Below are positions 21,756 to 33,415 of a DNA stretch of 64,000 nucleotides, in pieces. The DNA is from Gracilaria domingensis (lineage: Eukaryota > Rhodophyta > Florideophyceae > Gracilariales > Gracilariaceae): contig VCMS01000085.1 in assembly GCA_022539475.1 (NCBI GenBank), positions 1 through 64,000 of the forward strand, read 5' to 3'. Every line of letters begins with the position of its first letter. The first letter of the stretch is position 1. The position numbers were made by a program, and so were the translations under genes. The notes beneath the pieces were generated by a model. It was not told the DNA's origin. It saw only the letters and a program-made list of their open reading frames with translations, and searched no databases.

Positions 21756-24700
21756 ATGGATTCCACCGATGACGGAGAGGAGATACATCCTATCGACATG
21801 AGTGCTCCGCCTCCGGCGTTCCATGCATATGTCAGACTTTTCTTGGTTCTTCGCGATGCTTTGGCAAACAGCGATGGAGGCCCTGATCGGCCACGAGACG
21901 TGGGGTTTAGAGGGCTAATAGAGTTCTGCGCCGAGAACTATAAGGATATTCCGGAGGCAAGGAAGATGTTTGAGGAGGCCACTAACTCCAAGAACCTGCA
22001 GAGCTTGACACTGCAGCAGCTGCGAAAGAGTGTTGTGATTAACAAACATGTGGAGCAACGATATCTTGTAACGAAGCTTCTTGACAAGAAGGACGAGGAT
22101 GAAGACCAGAGACTCCGCGATCATTTCCTTCTCCCTATGGATATGGGTATATACCTACCGGTGCGATGCCTGGTTGGTTATTTCATGACCAGGAAAAAGC
22201 AGGTTCTGAAGACGACAGTGTTCATCCCACCAACAGCTGTGAACCCATTTCAGGTCGGTATATACTTATCATACCTTGGCCACGTAATTGGAGAGAACGG
22301 CAACATCAGAATGATGAAGAAGAAACAACCGAAAAAGAAACGAAAAGTGAACCATGCATCATCTGTGTACATACCCACTTTTACGTCGTTCTCCAAAGAC
22401 AACTGTGATCCACTGAGATTCGCTACCAGTGAGGTCGTATGGGCATGGGGTTGTTTTGCGGCTCATCTTGGATACACGAACGTTCAGCACATGGTGAAAC
22501 CATACATTTACATGAATATGCAGACGTTGAAGTATACAGCGCTAGAGACACAGGAGTCTGGTTATGCCCCGCCAAGCCAGAGTACTCGATTCAACACACA
22601 GGATGTGCCACAGAGCAGTACTAGTGGATCGGTGAAGACCTTGAGTGATGAATGCGATACAAACCTCCGAATACTGGCTAACGAAGTTTTGACAGACCTC
22701 GAAACCATATACACCCACGATAGCCTCTATAGCTTGCGGGTTGATCAGATGAGGAACTGGATAGAGTTTTCGGAGATACGGATGGATACCGTATCTGGTT
22801 CTGACTCTGGTGAGTTGCCTGCTCGATTTCAGAAGTTTTCGGAGTTGCTATGGAAACTGATACAGGATATGCGTCATGCGGCAGGGTTCTATGTCGGCAT
22901 TCACGCGAAACCTGATATTGAACTGACGAAAACCCCTAAAACTTCCGGTAATGCCGAACCTTCTTCGACCAAGTCCGCCCCACCCCCACCTCGTCGAGAG
23001 TATATGGACCTCATGAGCTCCGATAGCGACGACTTCGAGAAGCCGGTGAATCGTGCAAAGCATGAATCTCGGGTTGCCGGGTACAACATCCAAAAGACTG
23101 GTATTAGCCGCCCATGAAAGAGATATCCAGTTTCCTTCGAATGAATATGGACAAGGTGTGGAAGGGGATGAGAAAGTTGCACTTTGTAGCGTACAACTGT
23201 GACATGAAAGACCTGAGACACACAGATGAAACTTTTGTGAATCAGAGTGAGGTTTTATGGGGTGAGGCACAGCTTGTCCTAACCGACCCTCCCTTTAACA
23301 CTCGAAGGAAGAGGAGCAAACGGAATAGTGCTCACGATGTCTTCGGTGAGGATGACATGATCAGTACCACAGACTTAATAACTTCCGCGCTTCGGCCAGG
23401 TGGGCACTTCATTATATTCTGTGCCAAGGCACAGTTTCATGTTTGGCAAAGGATACTCTCGGAGACGGCGAGTACGAGAGATGACACTGGAAGCGAAAGT
23501 AAGCCCGAACTCATGCCTTCGTTTGAAGTGGATGGGAATCCACTGCTGTTCATTCGGGATCGAAGTAATGTTGGCGGGAATCCACGGAAGTTTGGGATAC
23601 AGCCCGTAACGAAGTAGGCCGTTCATGAGGTGAAGCGTGGATTGCGACCATCGGAGGAAGCCAGTCTTACTCCATTTGAGGAGAACAATTTCATTCCTTC
23701 TCCTTTCCCCGCAAACAGGAATGTAATTGACCAGGTGCAGAAACCGAGAGCGGGGGAGTGGTTGATATGGAAGGTAAATGAGCGAGGTAGTTCAGTACCA
23801 AGTGCGCACTACATAAGACCGGAGCAGAAGTCCAGGGAGGTGATGAAAGAGTTGATATGTCGGTTCACAAGACCGGGTGATCTTGTCATGGACATGTTCG
23901 GAGGAACGTTTTCTACGGGTATGGCGTGCCTATCGCTGACAAGAAATAGGAAGTTCTTGGGCTGCGAGAACAATAGGCCATGTTTCAGCCATGCGAAGCA
24001 CCATATAACGACTCTCATGGCCGAAGTTCTTCGCGGGGGGAAGAATGATATCGTGGTTGAACAGGAGGTGGTGGATGCTGCTTCAGCGACTTATGAACGG
24101 GTTCCACATCGGGACCGAGGTCGGGTTAAATGGGAAGCTCCATTTGGATACCCCCAGTACCAAGTGATGCCTGCACATATTACTCAGTTCCTAGGAAGAT
24201 ACTGGAAAAACTGGGAGTTTGTCCACAAGTGTGGACATCATACTGTATATCTTTCGGACGAGAAGTACCGAGGAGCTCTGAATCTAATGGATATCCATAT
24301 GCTGTTGACTGTTGAAGCCAATCGCTTTCGCTCACATGTAGCATCTTCTAAGATTCGACATCCCCGTGCTGGTATGGGGGCTGTTCACGGAACATAGGAT
24401 ATTGGCTGGGGAACCTTTCTGTCATGTTTATGGAACTTTGGTATACACGGATCTGACTAACCAAAAGGAAAGACACTTAACGTATGGAAGTAGCTGTTTC
24501 GGAGCAACTCCTGCGCGGTACAAGTTGTTTTCTATGATGGTCACTGTGACTGGTTCGGAGTCTCTGCACCTGAGGAACAGACCAGGACAGGCTCAGAATA
24601 GAAAGGAGAGCGAATTCTACATTTTCCCGGGGCCTTTTTGTATCGGAGGCTACATTAACGACGCCGGATATCATGCCGGGGATCCTGATTTATCGCAGCC

Positions 24701-24866
24701 CCGGTGGAACAGGACTCGAAGTGCCAATGTGCAGATGGCGGAAGCGAAGTCCGTGATAGAGTTTACGTCCGACCTTTCTAACTATGCTCTACTTCGTTGT
24801 AGAGCAGTAAGAGATATTGAGAGGGGCGAAGAGTTGTATTTCAACTGCGGAGAGCAGTACGCCTGA
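21756..24866 (+). pseudogene. DNA amino-methyltransferase (N6/N4 class) fused to SET domain, copy B
   Basis: The span corresponds to about 1,036 codons. Residues 1-190 are of unknown type; PKKKRKV near residue 195 is a classical nuclear-import signal. Motif IV LTDPPFNTRRKR is near residue 510. The cofactor-binding motif I, PGDLVMDMFGGTFSTGMACL, is near residue 711 and is preceded by YIRPEQKSREVMKELICRFT. The order IV then I, with DPPF, is the bacterial beta-class amino-methyltransferase layout (PF01555-like). A SET domain follows (about 860-1,035): HPRAGMG, HRILAGEPFCHVYGTLV, GGYINDAGYHAG, NRTRSANVQ, RDIERGEELYFNCGEQY. Breaks: a one-base loss near 23,105, TAG at 23,615, and one extra G in the G-run near 24,380 at the methyltransferase/SET junction. 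The final SET Tyr is Cys (FNCGEQY). Likely role: DNA adenine or cytosine-N4 methylation coupled to histone or other lysine methylation in the nucleus. Confidence 0.8.
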
Positions 24867-25142
24867 GACAGGGCTCCGACACTGGAGCAATAGATGAGCG
24901 CAGTACCGAATAGAAAGTAACTATGTTGTGAATGTTGCAGCTGCCTGCAATACGCATTGTACATGTACACTGGAGCTCTTCATCAATTTGTAACGGCGAT
25001 ATTTGCGACCCATTGCGAACCTCAAATTCGAAAAAAGCAGGAACTGCGGAGTCTCCCGGAATATCTGAACCATGCACTCCCTTCCGCCTCCCCCGCCCGC
25101 CCCCAAAGTATTTCGTTTCCTTACTCCATTTCTCTCCACAAC

Positions 25143-25934
25143 ATGGGTATAACGCCGAGAAAGCGAAATAGTGCGCAGCAGAACAAGAGTGGACAGAAGA
25201 AGAGAAGAGCATCGGATGATACGAATCAGGCTGCAAGCACCGCACTTCCTAAACGGAAGTCGTCTACAACGAAGGAGAGAATCAGTGGGCATCCTTCCAC
25301 AGTACTCTCTCGCCCATCTCACAGGGGAGTGTCGCCCGGGATTGCGTCAAGAATTAGTGGATCAGCGAAAGATGTCGTGCCTTCAACTGCCGATAATGCA
25401 AATCGTGCATCTGTGTCTGCTCCCCAAGAAAAGGAGTTAACTCGGCCCAGCGGGTCAGGACAGGAGGGCATGACAACTAGAACTGAAGAGGTTCGTATGA
25501 CACCAAAACCTTCACGTCCCCCGCCGATATCGAAGACCGGAGCTACTGCGGCACGGGTTACGCCGCCCAGTGGATCTGGACAACAAGGGACAGTGACGAG
25601 AAGTCGTGAGAACCCTAATATGTAAAGATCGTCACGTGCCTCCCTTTCTTTTAGAACTGGGGCCGCTATGAATCTTATTATGCCTCGCAATGGGTCCGGA
25701 CAAGGGAGAAAGACGATGAGAAATCGAGAGACGACTGATAGGCGAGTTACTTCTCGACCTTCCCCTCTTTCCAGAACGGGGGCCGTTGCAGCTCGTACGA
25801 GGCCCAATTCTTCTGATATACGATGCCATGGAGGAGGAAAGACACGGGAGTTGGAGCTCGGAGCCGTGCCAAGGGTGGACACAGAACGCCTGCAGCCTCT
25901 CGTGTCTAAGGGTATGGCACATGAGGATAGTTAA
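25143..25934 (+). pseudogene. Basic, Ser/Pro-rich protein with tandem peptide repeats, element cargo
   Basis: From ATG 25,143 a lysine/arginine-rich start (MGITPRKRNSAQQNKSGQKK) leads into repeats of about 40 residues with the core RPxPxSxTGAxAAR followed by PSGSGQxGxxTR. About three units lie between 25,430 and 25,800. TAA at 25,623-25,625 interrupts the frame, which continues in phase to 25,934. No known domain was recognised. The composition suggests a disordered, possibly DNA- or chromatin-binding protein. The gene lies 277 bp after the methyltransferase-SET gene on the same strand and is wholly absent from copy A because of the deletion. Confidence 0.5.
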
Positions 25935-26056
25935 CATAATCATTAATTTCCTATCGAATACAATTTTCCGATAACGAAATAACACCGAATCCTGCAGCAT
26001 TACCGGGGCTTGTCGCCGAAGAGGCTAGGTAAATACCGGAAGATATCCACACTGGT

Positions 26057-27573
26057 GTGAAATCAACCTCTATGAACAGACGTGATCTTTTAAATGAACT
26101 GAATTGCTTGAAAGAAAAGGTTAAGACGCTACAAGAGGACTTGATGGTTCGGGGAATTCTAGTGAAGGTCGCCCAAGAGCAGAGTACGGCTTTGAAAAGG
26201 AGACTTGAGGAGAAGGATCTAGTCATTGAAGGGCTAAAGGGTCCACTGAAACAGCAGGGAGATAGGAGCACACGTGCTAGTGAACCTGGGCAGACAGGTC
26301 GAAAGAAGCATAAAATTGAGGTGTGCGACGAGTTTCGAGGGGTTGCTCGAGCAGTGTATCACAACATGCTGACGTGGGCAAGGATAGAAACAAGTGAGCT
26401 ATGGCTCGAAGGTGAGTCGCTCACCCGAAATTGGGGTAACCGTGCCGAGAAGGTGGATGACGCAACTGAGAGTGGGGAAGGGCTTATTGAGCCGGACGAA
26501 GGTGGTTCATACATGGTTCCTAAAAACCCCTTGGAGCTCTTGAGCAGTTTTGGCATATTCACACCGTCGGTAGAGGCGGCCCAGATGCTTTGCTAAAGAA
26601 AATGGTTGAAAGCGAGTTGAAGGAGTTGAGCTGGGAAGGTATTACAAAAGCATATCTTACCGACAGGTGTATACTGGAACTTTGTGCAGATATGTGCCTT
26701 AGACAGAGAATGACGCAGACCATGAGTGACGTTGAGGGCGTTCGGAAGAGAAATACGAGGGATAAACTATTTCTGCTCCTGGGGTACGATCTGATTTGGA
26801 GAAGAACAAAGCTGGTAGAAGAGAATGCTGACGAACTCACAATGCAGTTGAAGGAAGCGCAGGTGAAAATACTGCGTCTTGACAAAAATGGTGTACCGAA
26901 CACTTCATGGTGGAGAAAAGCCCCATTTGTTCGTCTAAAGTACTCCAATGCGGACAATGTCGAGGATATGCCGACCGAAGATCAAGACTTGTTCTTTCGA
27001 AACCGTGTCGGGGTACAAGTACTGAAGGAGTTTATTCGGTATGATGTGAAAGACAAGGATACGGGCACCTTTTTAGATGGCACAATACTGTTGCTCGCAC
27101 GTTTGGACGCTTGGGTGTTGACGGTTGTGAGCCTTCTAAGTACGGATGTGTCAAGGGGTGGCCACAGACAGAAACTGTTTACAAAGAAGTTGGCCCCACT
27201 GCTACCTCTGTGTTTAAAGAATGTTGTGGCGGATGTTAGGCAACATGTCTTGAGGACCAATTCCAGCGAGTTTCATAATTATGGAACGACAACGGAAGAT
27301 TGGTCTAAGATTCTTGGTAATGACATGAGAGAGGCTACATTTGGACATCGAATGCCGTCGAACAGAAGACTTTACCTCACTGTGAATGAAAAATTTTTTA
27401 TTGACAGTGTGAGCCGAAGATTGGGATATAGTAGCGATTGTTTCGTTGGTGAATGCGATGAAAGAAATATAGAGTTCAAGGAAATGGACATAAACGATTT
27501 CGGAAGTAGCACAGTATCACAAGGAAAGGCACCACAAGGTGAAAATGTAGAGGATGGAGCCCTTAATGTTTAA
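26057..27573 (+). pseudogene. Unrecognised coiled-coil accessory protein of the element, frameshifted
   Basis: The first frame (26,057-26,596) starts with a coiled-coil-like heptad region (NRRDLLNELNCLKEKVKTLQ and following 60 residues), then a basic stretch (GRKKHKIE). The second frame (26,590-27,573) continues the same protein: a poly-A/T tract near 26,590 shifts the phase at QML/KKMV. The second part contains a helical region and ends acidic. Together about 500 residues. I recognise no family. It converges on the transposase, whose stop lies at 27,570, so the two 3' ends overlap by a few bases. Most simply a transposition or DNA-binding helper, comparable in position to second proteins of CACTA elements, but this is only positional inference. 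Confidence 0.5.
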
Positions 27574-30500
27574 GGCTGTACAAAATCAACATGCTCAGTT
27601 GGTCCTTCATCTGAATCGTGATAGAATCGATTGATGTAGAATCGGTGTTGAAACCATTGAAGTGGAGGACAAAAAGGTGGAGCAGGGTAGTTTGAGAGAA
27701 CAACATGGACAGTTCCCTGTAGTGCAGAAGCCGGAACCATCGCATACCAAGGAGTTAACTCTACGATAGTCTCCGTTTTTGAATGACGAGGGAACAGAAG
27801 AGTATGGTTCTTTCCATCGTTTGTAGCCCACCGTAAAGATATGCATTTCAATATTTGGTCGATGTTTGTTGCAAAGGGTAAAACTTCGAAATACGGGGCG
27901 AATGTCACCTCTGGTGCGGTAAGTGCAGAATCAATGAGAGATATTCGAATCAGAGCGACTATCTGGGCAACCCAAGTCTCTGAATCTTCTCCGCTTACCA
28001 ACACAGTGGAAAACGTTGGCTTTCCATTGGGACCAAATGCTGAGAAGCGAAGACTCGTTGGATGATGGGGTATTCGGGTCGTCCCAGCTTAAGTGCCTTA
28101 GAAGACGAATCGAAGCGTTCAAGAGTCGGAACAAAACCGCCTTTCACGAGGGCCGAATTCACCAGAATTATCCTTGTCTTTTCTGAGAGGTATGTAATAG
28201 AGTGTTCATCCAGTGTTTCTTTCACGAGACTGAGGAAAGGAGGAAGGGCCTGTTCACCAATTTGGTCAAGAATCGACCTTGTGTCCCTACTTGAGAACAT
28301 CTCTCTAACAGCAGTCCATGTTTTTGAACTGGACATACTTGAAACACAATGTTGAAGAGCTCGTAAAGTGAAAGAACGCCCTCTCATTGCAAATCGAGAG
28401 AGCTGTGAGGAAGTTCCTGGTAAACCTGGATTACGCTGGTAAGGAGTATTGACATTCCATTGCTTTCTAACATGTACGTGCTCAATGGAGCGAATAGTCT
28501 CCTCCACAGCCGTTGCTGTTCTTCTGGGCGTCTTTTTGTAGTGTCTATTAAATAGCAGGTGTGCATGTACCTATATGCCGGCATCGTAGTACTTGATACT
28601 TCCCAGACGGCGAATATCGTCTACGAGATGATCGAAAAGATGAAACTTCAGAGTTCCTAGTCTGGAGGGATGAAAATCCGCCAGAGTCTTTGTTGCGGAA
28701 CGCTTGAAGGCTTCAATCTCCGAACTAAGACACAGGAGAGAGCTTTCAGTCCAATACTGGTCACGATTGTATCTGAATAAGGTCGAAAGCAAGTCCGAGT
28801 ACTGATAGAAGGCGGTTGTGATTGGGGCAACGTCCTGTTCTCTACAGCATATGTCAAAGAATGCTCCTATGAAGGGGAAGACCATATCAAGTGCTTTGTA
28901 GTTTTTGGCCTCCAGCATTCCACGGAGACCGTCTTTCGTGAAGATACCATTCAAAGATTTGCCTTTCTCCTGCGTGGAGAAATCGATATGTAAACCTTTG
29001 GCAGGAGAATCGCGTTCTATGGCAGCTAGAATTGCGTTTGCATGGTTGAGAAGTTGGGTGCGTATCGTTCGAAATGAACGCGATGCAGATGTTCCTATTG
29101 TGGTGCACAGGGTGTCTGACTGCAGTCTCTCGATTGTGGCTGTTTTTATCAGCTTCGAGATGCCGAGATGCAAGTTGTGTAATGATTCGAATGAGAACAG
29201 ACTGTAGGGAGACAATCTTGGGATCATTCCAAGGCTTACGGAAGTTTCGAGGAACGAAGGAATGAGAGATATGGAATTTGAACGCATCAGAGTATCCGCT
29301 TGAGATCTCCTCTCCCTCGCACGACGTGGACGTCTTTGCGACTCATCTTTTTGTGCATGTTTCAAGATAGCTGTGTATGTCTTTCGGATGCTTTTCGTGT
29401 GATTTTGAGAACGTCCGTTGAATGAGGTGGGAATAGGACTGCATAAAGATGAGCGAGGGGCTTTGCATCTATGACACGGTCTTTCCGTTTTGGTCCCATG
29501 AAGAATGGACAGAATGTCCTTAGCCTCAGCAATATCCGCACAATAACTTGCAAGCAGAGGATGGCACACTCGACTTAGTTTGTCTTCGCCGATGAACTGA
29601 AAACCTTTCTGCGTGAGATTTAGAATGGGCTCCAGGACTTGACGAAGAGATTCTTGAAGGATTTGCATCCTGGACTCGCGTAGAGACTTGCTAGAAACGA
29701 ATGGCATTGCGTCTGCTTCAGATGCGGAAACCTCGATCAGTGTGGTAGGGAAGTATGCCACTACTGTGAGGTCATCACGGATGCACTTACGGCGTAGCTC
29801 GTCGGAGAATTTGACAAACATGAGGTGAAGAGGATAGGCGGTAACCGATGTTTGCTTTAGAGTTGTTGAAGACTTATCGGTGTATACCTGCAGAAGACCT
29901 ACGAAAGATTCACTGTAACTTATTTCTTGGGAGTACCACACTATTCTACTATCCAAAGAGCCCATGACCATTTCCTTAAGTTTTGAGGTGGCGTCTCTTG
30001 CGAGAGAGCCGGACATGGGGTGAGATATTTTCGTGGAGTGGGTCTGAAGTATAGGGTGGAAGACTGTGTTTTCGTTATTAGCCAATTGGAGCTGTTTCAC
30101 AAGTGTCTGAACAAGGTCTCTCGTATAGAGGCTGGCGTTGAACTTACATCCTTCTGGCGAGACAGTTCTTCGATTGAAACCGTCTTTTGAGGCGTATCGT
30201 TCGAAAATGGCGTTCTTTAGTTCTATACAGCGCTTGGAACTTGTTATGGTCTCGTTGAATCGCTTTTGCGAGAATCGCCGGTCCCGAAGTAGCCCAATTA
30301 GCTCTTCTGCTTCACGATGACGGAGATTGGAAGCTACCGAAGCCAGACAAGCCTTGAGATAATCCATATGCAAATCACCGAGGGCCTCCTCAGAAGGCAC
30401 TGAGCGAGAACTGCTTCCGTGTTCTCGCTCTAATGCCGCGGGACCCTGGGAAATAGGAACACAATTCGAAGTGTCCGGAATAAGAGGAGCGCACGGAGTG

Positions 30501-30880
30501 GGGTCAACGATGTCCTCGGACACCGGAAGCTCGGGAAGGCGACAAGGAAAAGTGACCGTTTCGGAAGATGCGGGCGCGGGCTCAGAAAGCTTGAGACGCG
30601 TGTTTCTTCAAATGGGCCGCCTATTGTCGTCTTCCAGTGCGGCTTTCAGAAAAAACGGGCAATGGTTGACATGCTGTTGAAGAGGTAACACTCCTCGGCG
30701 AGTAACGAACTGGCACCCACGCTTCTCATGTGTACAGTAGTAGACCATGGGAAGAAGAAATGAAAGAGAAACGACGACGAAGACGGCAAAAGAAGGTCGT
30801 CCGAGAGAAGAAGAAGGTCGGGCGACATTCAAGATGGACGTCAAGCTGAGAACGGAGAATATAATTTGAGTGTGAATCAC
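27570..30880 (-). pseudogene. CACTA/Plavaka-like transposase, copy B, disrupted
   Basis: Over 90% similar by eye to the copy A protein across its length, with the same finger (CTHEKRGCQF...HVNHC), YTDKSSTTLKQTSVTAYPLH, HRCKAPRSSL and LHNLHLGISK. ATG 30,748 immediately before the finger is the likely start, since the upstream Met of copy A is Leu here. The frame is broken between 30,608 and 30,523, between 28,571 and 28,507 and near 28,000. The native C-terminus, lost in copy A, is seen here (SDEGPTEHVDFVQP). Not functional as it stands. Confidence 0.8.
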
Positions 30881-31640
30881 CTGCTCTCGTTCAAATAGGA
30901 ACGTAGGTACACGTCAACCTCAACACAAGGGTGTACTTATCTTATTATCTACCACTAGTTATAAACCTGTGGTTTCGCAACGTTGTACGCTGTACACCTG
31001 TCCAATCTCGCCCAGAAAAATAAATCTCTTCCCTCCACCGCCGCCGCTCGGCAGACGTCCGACCTTCTGTTACCGTCGTGATCGGTGCCATCCACACCCT
31101 TGCATTCTACTCCACTCCGTCGTACTTTTTTCCGCCCTCGCACTCGCTACGAAGTAGAGGGCGGAGAAGAGAATGAGGTACGCTTCAAGCGCATGAAGTT
31201 CATGTCCGCTTAATATACCCCTCCATAAAGCGGACATCATCCGTATCTCACGGATGTATTCCGTGCAGTCTTTTCGTACGTTCTTCCATATACTTCTACG
31301 TATCTTTGCTCTACACTAACCCATCCTCAACACGTTTTTTCGCGCTGTGCGAGATGTAAACGGCAAAAAATAAGCTTTGGGTTACCGGGTTCCGGTTTTC
31401 ACCCTCCAACTCGTTCCATTTGTTCAACTACGTTCTTCTTACGATATGTTTCATCTTTTTCTACGTCTTGCTACTCACATTGACTTGGATGAAGGTAACC
31501 ACTCTTTGATGTGCGTCCCTTGTATTTCTTCCGACTCAGTCGTCATAAACGTCGGACGTTTATGACGACTGTAAGTACGCGACCAGTTTCATTTCGTTTC
31601 TTAAGATCGATCTCTGACTGTTCGTGTAACCTATCACGCT
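30881..31640. other. Upstream and subterminal non-coding segment of copy B
   Basis: This corresponds to 10,348-10,937 of copy A: TATA-like AATATAATT close to the transposase start, a conserved block with AAACCTGTGGTTTCGCAACG, a CCGCCGCCG tract near 31,040, and the partial hairpin near 31,150-31,230. No gene is supported. Confidence 0.55.
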
Positions 31641-32105
31641 GTATTGCCGATCTTGGTTCACTTTGTTGCGCCATACGCTCTAGCTTCTCGCGTCTTGCGC
31701 TAATTTTGGTTTGTTGGCGATCTTGGTTGACTTGGTTGTGCCATAGACTCTTGTTTCTTCTCGCGTCTTGCGCTACTCTTGGTGTATTGGCGATATTGGT
31801 TCACTGGCTTGCGCGATAGGTTCATCATTGGCGATCTTGGTTGCTTAGGTTGCGCCATAGGATCGTCTCTCTTTTCTCGCGTCTTGAGTTTCTTTTGATG
31901 CATTGGCGATATGGTTTGACTTTGTTGCCTCATAGGCTCGCGTCTCCTCTCGCGCCTTACATTGATCTTCCTGTATTGGCGATCTTGGTTGACTGGCTTG
32001 CGGGATATTCTGATACTTGGTTGCGACATAGGCTGCTCTCTCGTTTATCGCATCTTTCGCTATTTTTGCTGCATGGGCATTCTTGGTGTCCTTGCTTGTG
32101 AGTTC
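31640..32105. repeat. Degenerate tandem array of about 70-75 bp, subterminal in copy B
   Basis: Six or so units share the pattern GGCGATCTTGGTTGACTTGG, then TTGCGCCATAGGCTC and TTTCTCGCGTCTTGCGC. Unit starts are at about 31,648, 31,719, 31,790, 31,831, 31,906 and 31,979. The last unit grades into the GGTTGCGACATAGGCTGCTC block found inside the 373-bp repeat of copy A, so the A and B arrays appear to be alternative expansions of the same ancestral sequence. Confidence 0.75.
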
Positions 32106-32401
32106 TCGCTTCGCCATCTTTCAAAGTTTACGATGAATCGATTGTTGCTAATCTAACCGATCCCTTTCCTTCTTCTTATTCCTTTTGCGATTTACTAGGT
32201 CTCTAGACTTTTCTAGCGCAACGTTTCTGTTTTGCTTCATCAATGGTACGTTCCATCGTATTTGAAATGTATCCAATGGAGCATCGGCTAACTTATGAAT
32301 TCTTTGTGTTTGCATATACAGGTAAATAACTTCTGATGCGCACGTAGCTCACGAGTTACAGGTGAATTGAACGTGCAACGCGTATGCATCTGGGCATGGT
32401 T

Positions 32402-32530
32402 CCTTACTTGACGAACCGAGACGATGAGGCGCTTCGCGCCTCATCCTCTCGGTTCCTCAAGTAAGGATATGTGTTCTAGCGATACCGCACTTTGGTGCAG
32501 GTGCACTCTGCGGCAGCTACCGCAGATTGC
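32402..32530. repeat. Hairpin cluster near the right end, copy B
   Basis: CCTTACTTGACGAACCGAGA pairs with TCTCGGTTCCTCAAGTAAGG (one mismatch) around an inner GATGAGGCG/CGCCTCATC stem (32,402-32,465). A CTGCGG/CCGCAG stem follows near 32,508-32,526. Same features as at 11,869-12,021 and 48,310-48,450. Confidence 0.75.
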
Positions 32531-32956
32531 GCCCACTCCCGCTCCATCATGGCGAAATGGTACATGTAATATAGCGAAATAGTGGTTAGCAAAAGCGGTT
32601 GATAGGAGAATAGATACGAATAACACTTAATGATTTCACAATGGACATCATCTGTACTAGCACCACTATTCCATGCGTTGCAGGGTATCATTCCGCAGAA
32701 GGTATCGTGTAATGTGCACCTTCATGGAAACTGAACCTAGACTTCGCGAAATACCTTTCAGGTAGCCCTCGACTAAAGGAATAGCACGAGTGAAAAACCC
32801 ACCAGTATTTACTGCACAGCGATTCTGGACGACCCAAGCAATTATCTCCAAAATTTGAAATAATTGATCTCGAATTTTTTTAAAAAAATTTACTGGACGA
32901 CCTTTGCCAATTTCTGTACGACCCTCGCCAAAAACTAGCTTCTGCAAGAGACAGAC

Positions 32957-33415
32957 GCTTGGCGACTCCGCTCGCGCTCGACGAACGGCCCCGACTGTCT
33001 CGTTTCGGCCGTCGTGAGTGCTGTCGACGGCCTTATCGACCGTGCTGCCACCGAGCCGTCGGACCGCCCCCTCTGTGACTCCACGACCCCTCTCGAGCAC
33101 ATCGGATCCATTACCCGCGCGCTGCCTAGAACCGGCCTTGGGCTAAACCTGCGTCAGGTCCCGACCGGCGACCGCGACTTCTCCAGAATAGTGAGGGCAG
33201 CTAACCGACGACGAGATGGTTATGTTCTCGTCCGGCTACAAAGTGGCAACGACGTCGACCACGGGGTCACTATCGATGACCGCCGCCGGCTCATCTTGGA
33301 TAGTGCAGAAGAGTATCCGCTTCGCCTCAGCGAAGGGACCCTCCACCTTTGCGCGGGAGGATCCAACGCTCGCGTTACCGAAATGCGCGAGCTATATCGC
33401 CAACGCCGTAGTTAG
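32957..33415 (+). pseudogene. 5'-truncated open frame, possible papain-like peptidase fragment
   Basis: The frame is open from the transposon B end at 32,957 to the stop at 33,413-33,415 (about 150 residues), so copy B probably inserted into it. The C-terminal part, DGYVLVRLQSGNDVDHGVTI, then RRLILDSAEEYPLRLS, has a His followed by a D/N about 15 residues later in alternating strands. This recalls the second half of papain-like or OTU-like domains, but the Cys half is missing. G/C-rich composition differs from the neighbours. The identification is weak. Confidence 0.35.

Larger units (their letters stand above)
16443..32956. mobile_element. Giant CACTA/Plavaka-like DNA transposon with epigenetic cargo, copy B (fullest copy)
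   Basis: The right end is at 32,956 (terminal AAGAGACAGAC shared with copies A and C). The left boundary lies between the HAD paralogue and the dioxygenase stop at 16,541; no inverted match to the right terminus was seen there, so this end may be truncated. Gene order, left to right: ParB/dioxygenase (minus), fold-back intergenic region, methyltransferase-SET (plus), two accessory genes (plus), transposase (minus), subterminal repeats. Copy A confirms that cargo and transposase belong to one element, because its deletion joins points 3.9 kb apart within this same order. Every gene in copy B is disrupted, so it should depend on a transposase supplied elsewhere. Confidence 0.85.

Noticed and set aside
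31640-32105. Short-period repeats considered as a CRISPR-like array
   Set aside because: Units are degenerate, without unique spacers, in a eukaryotic transposon end.
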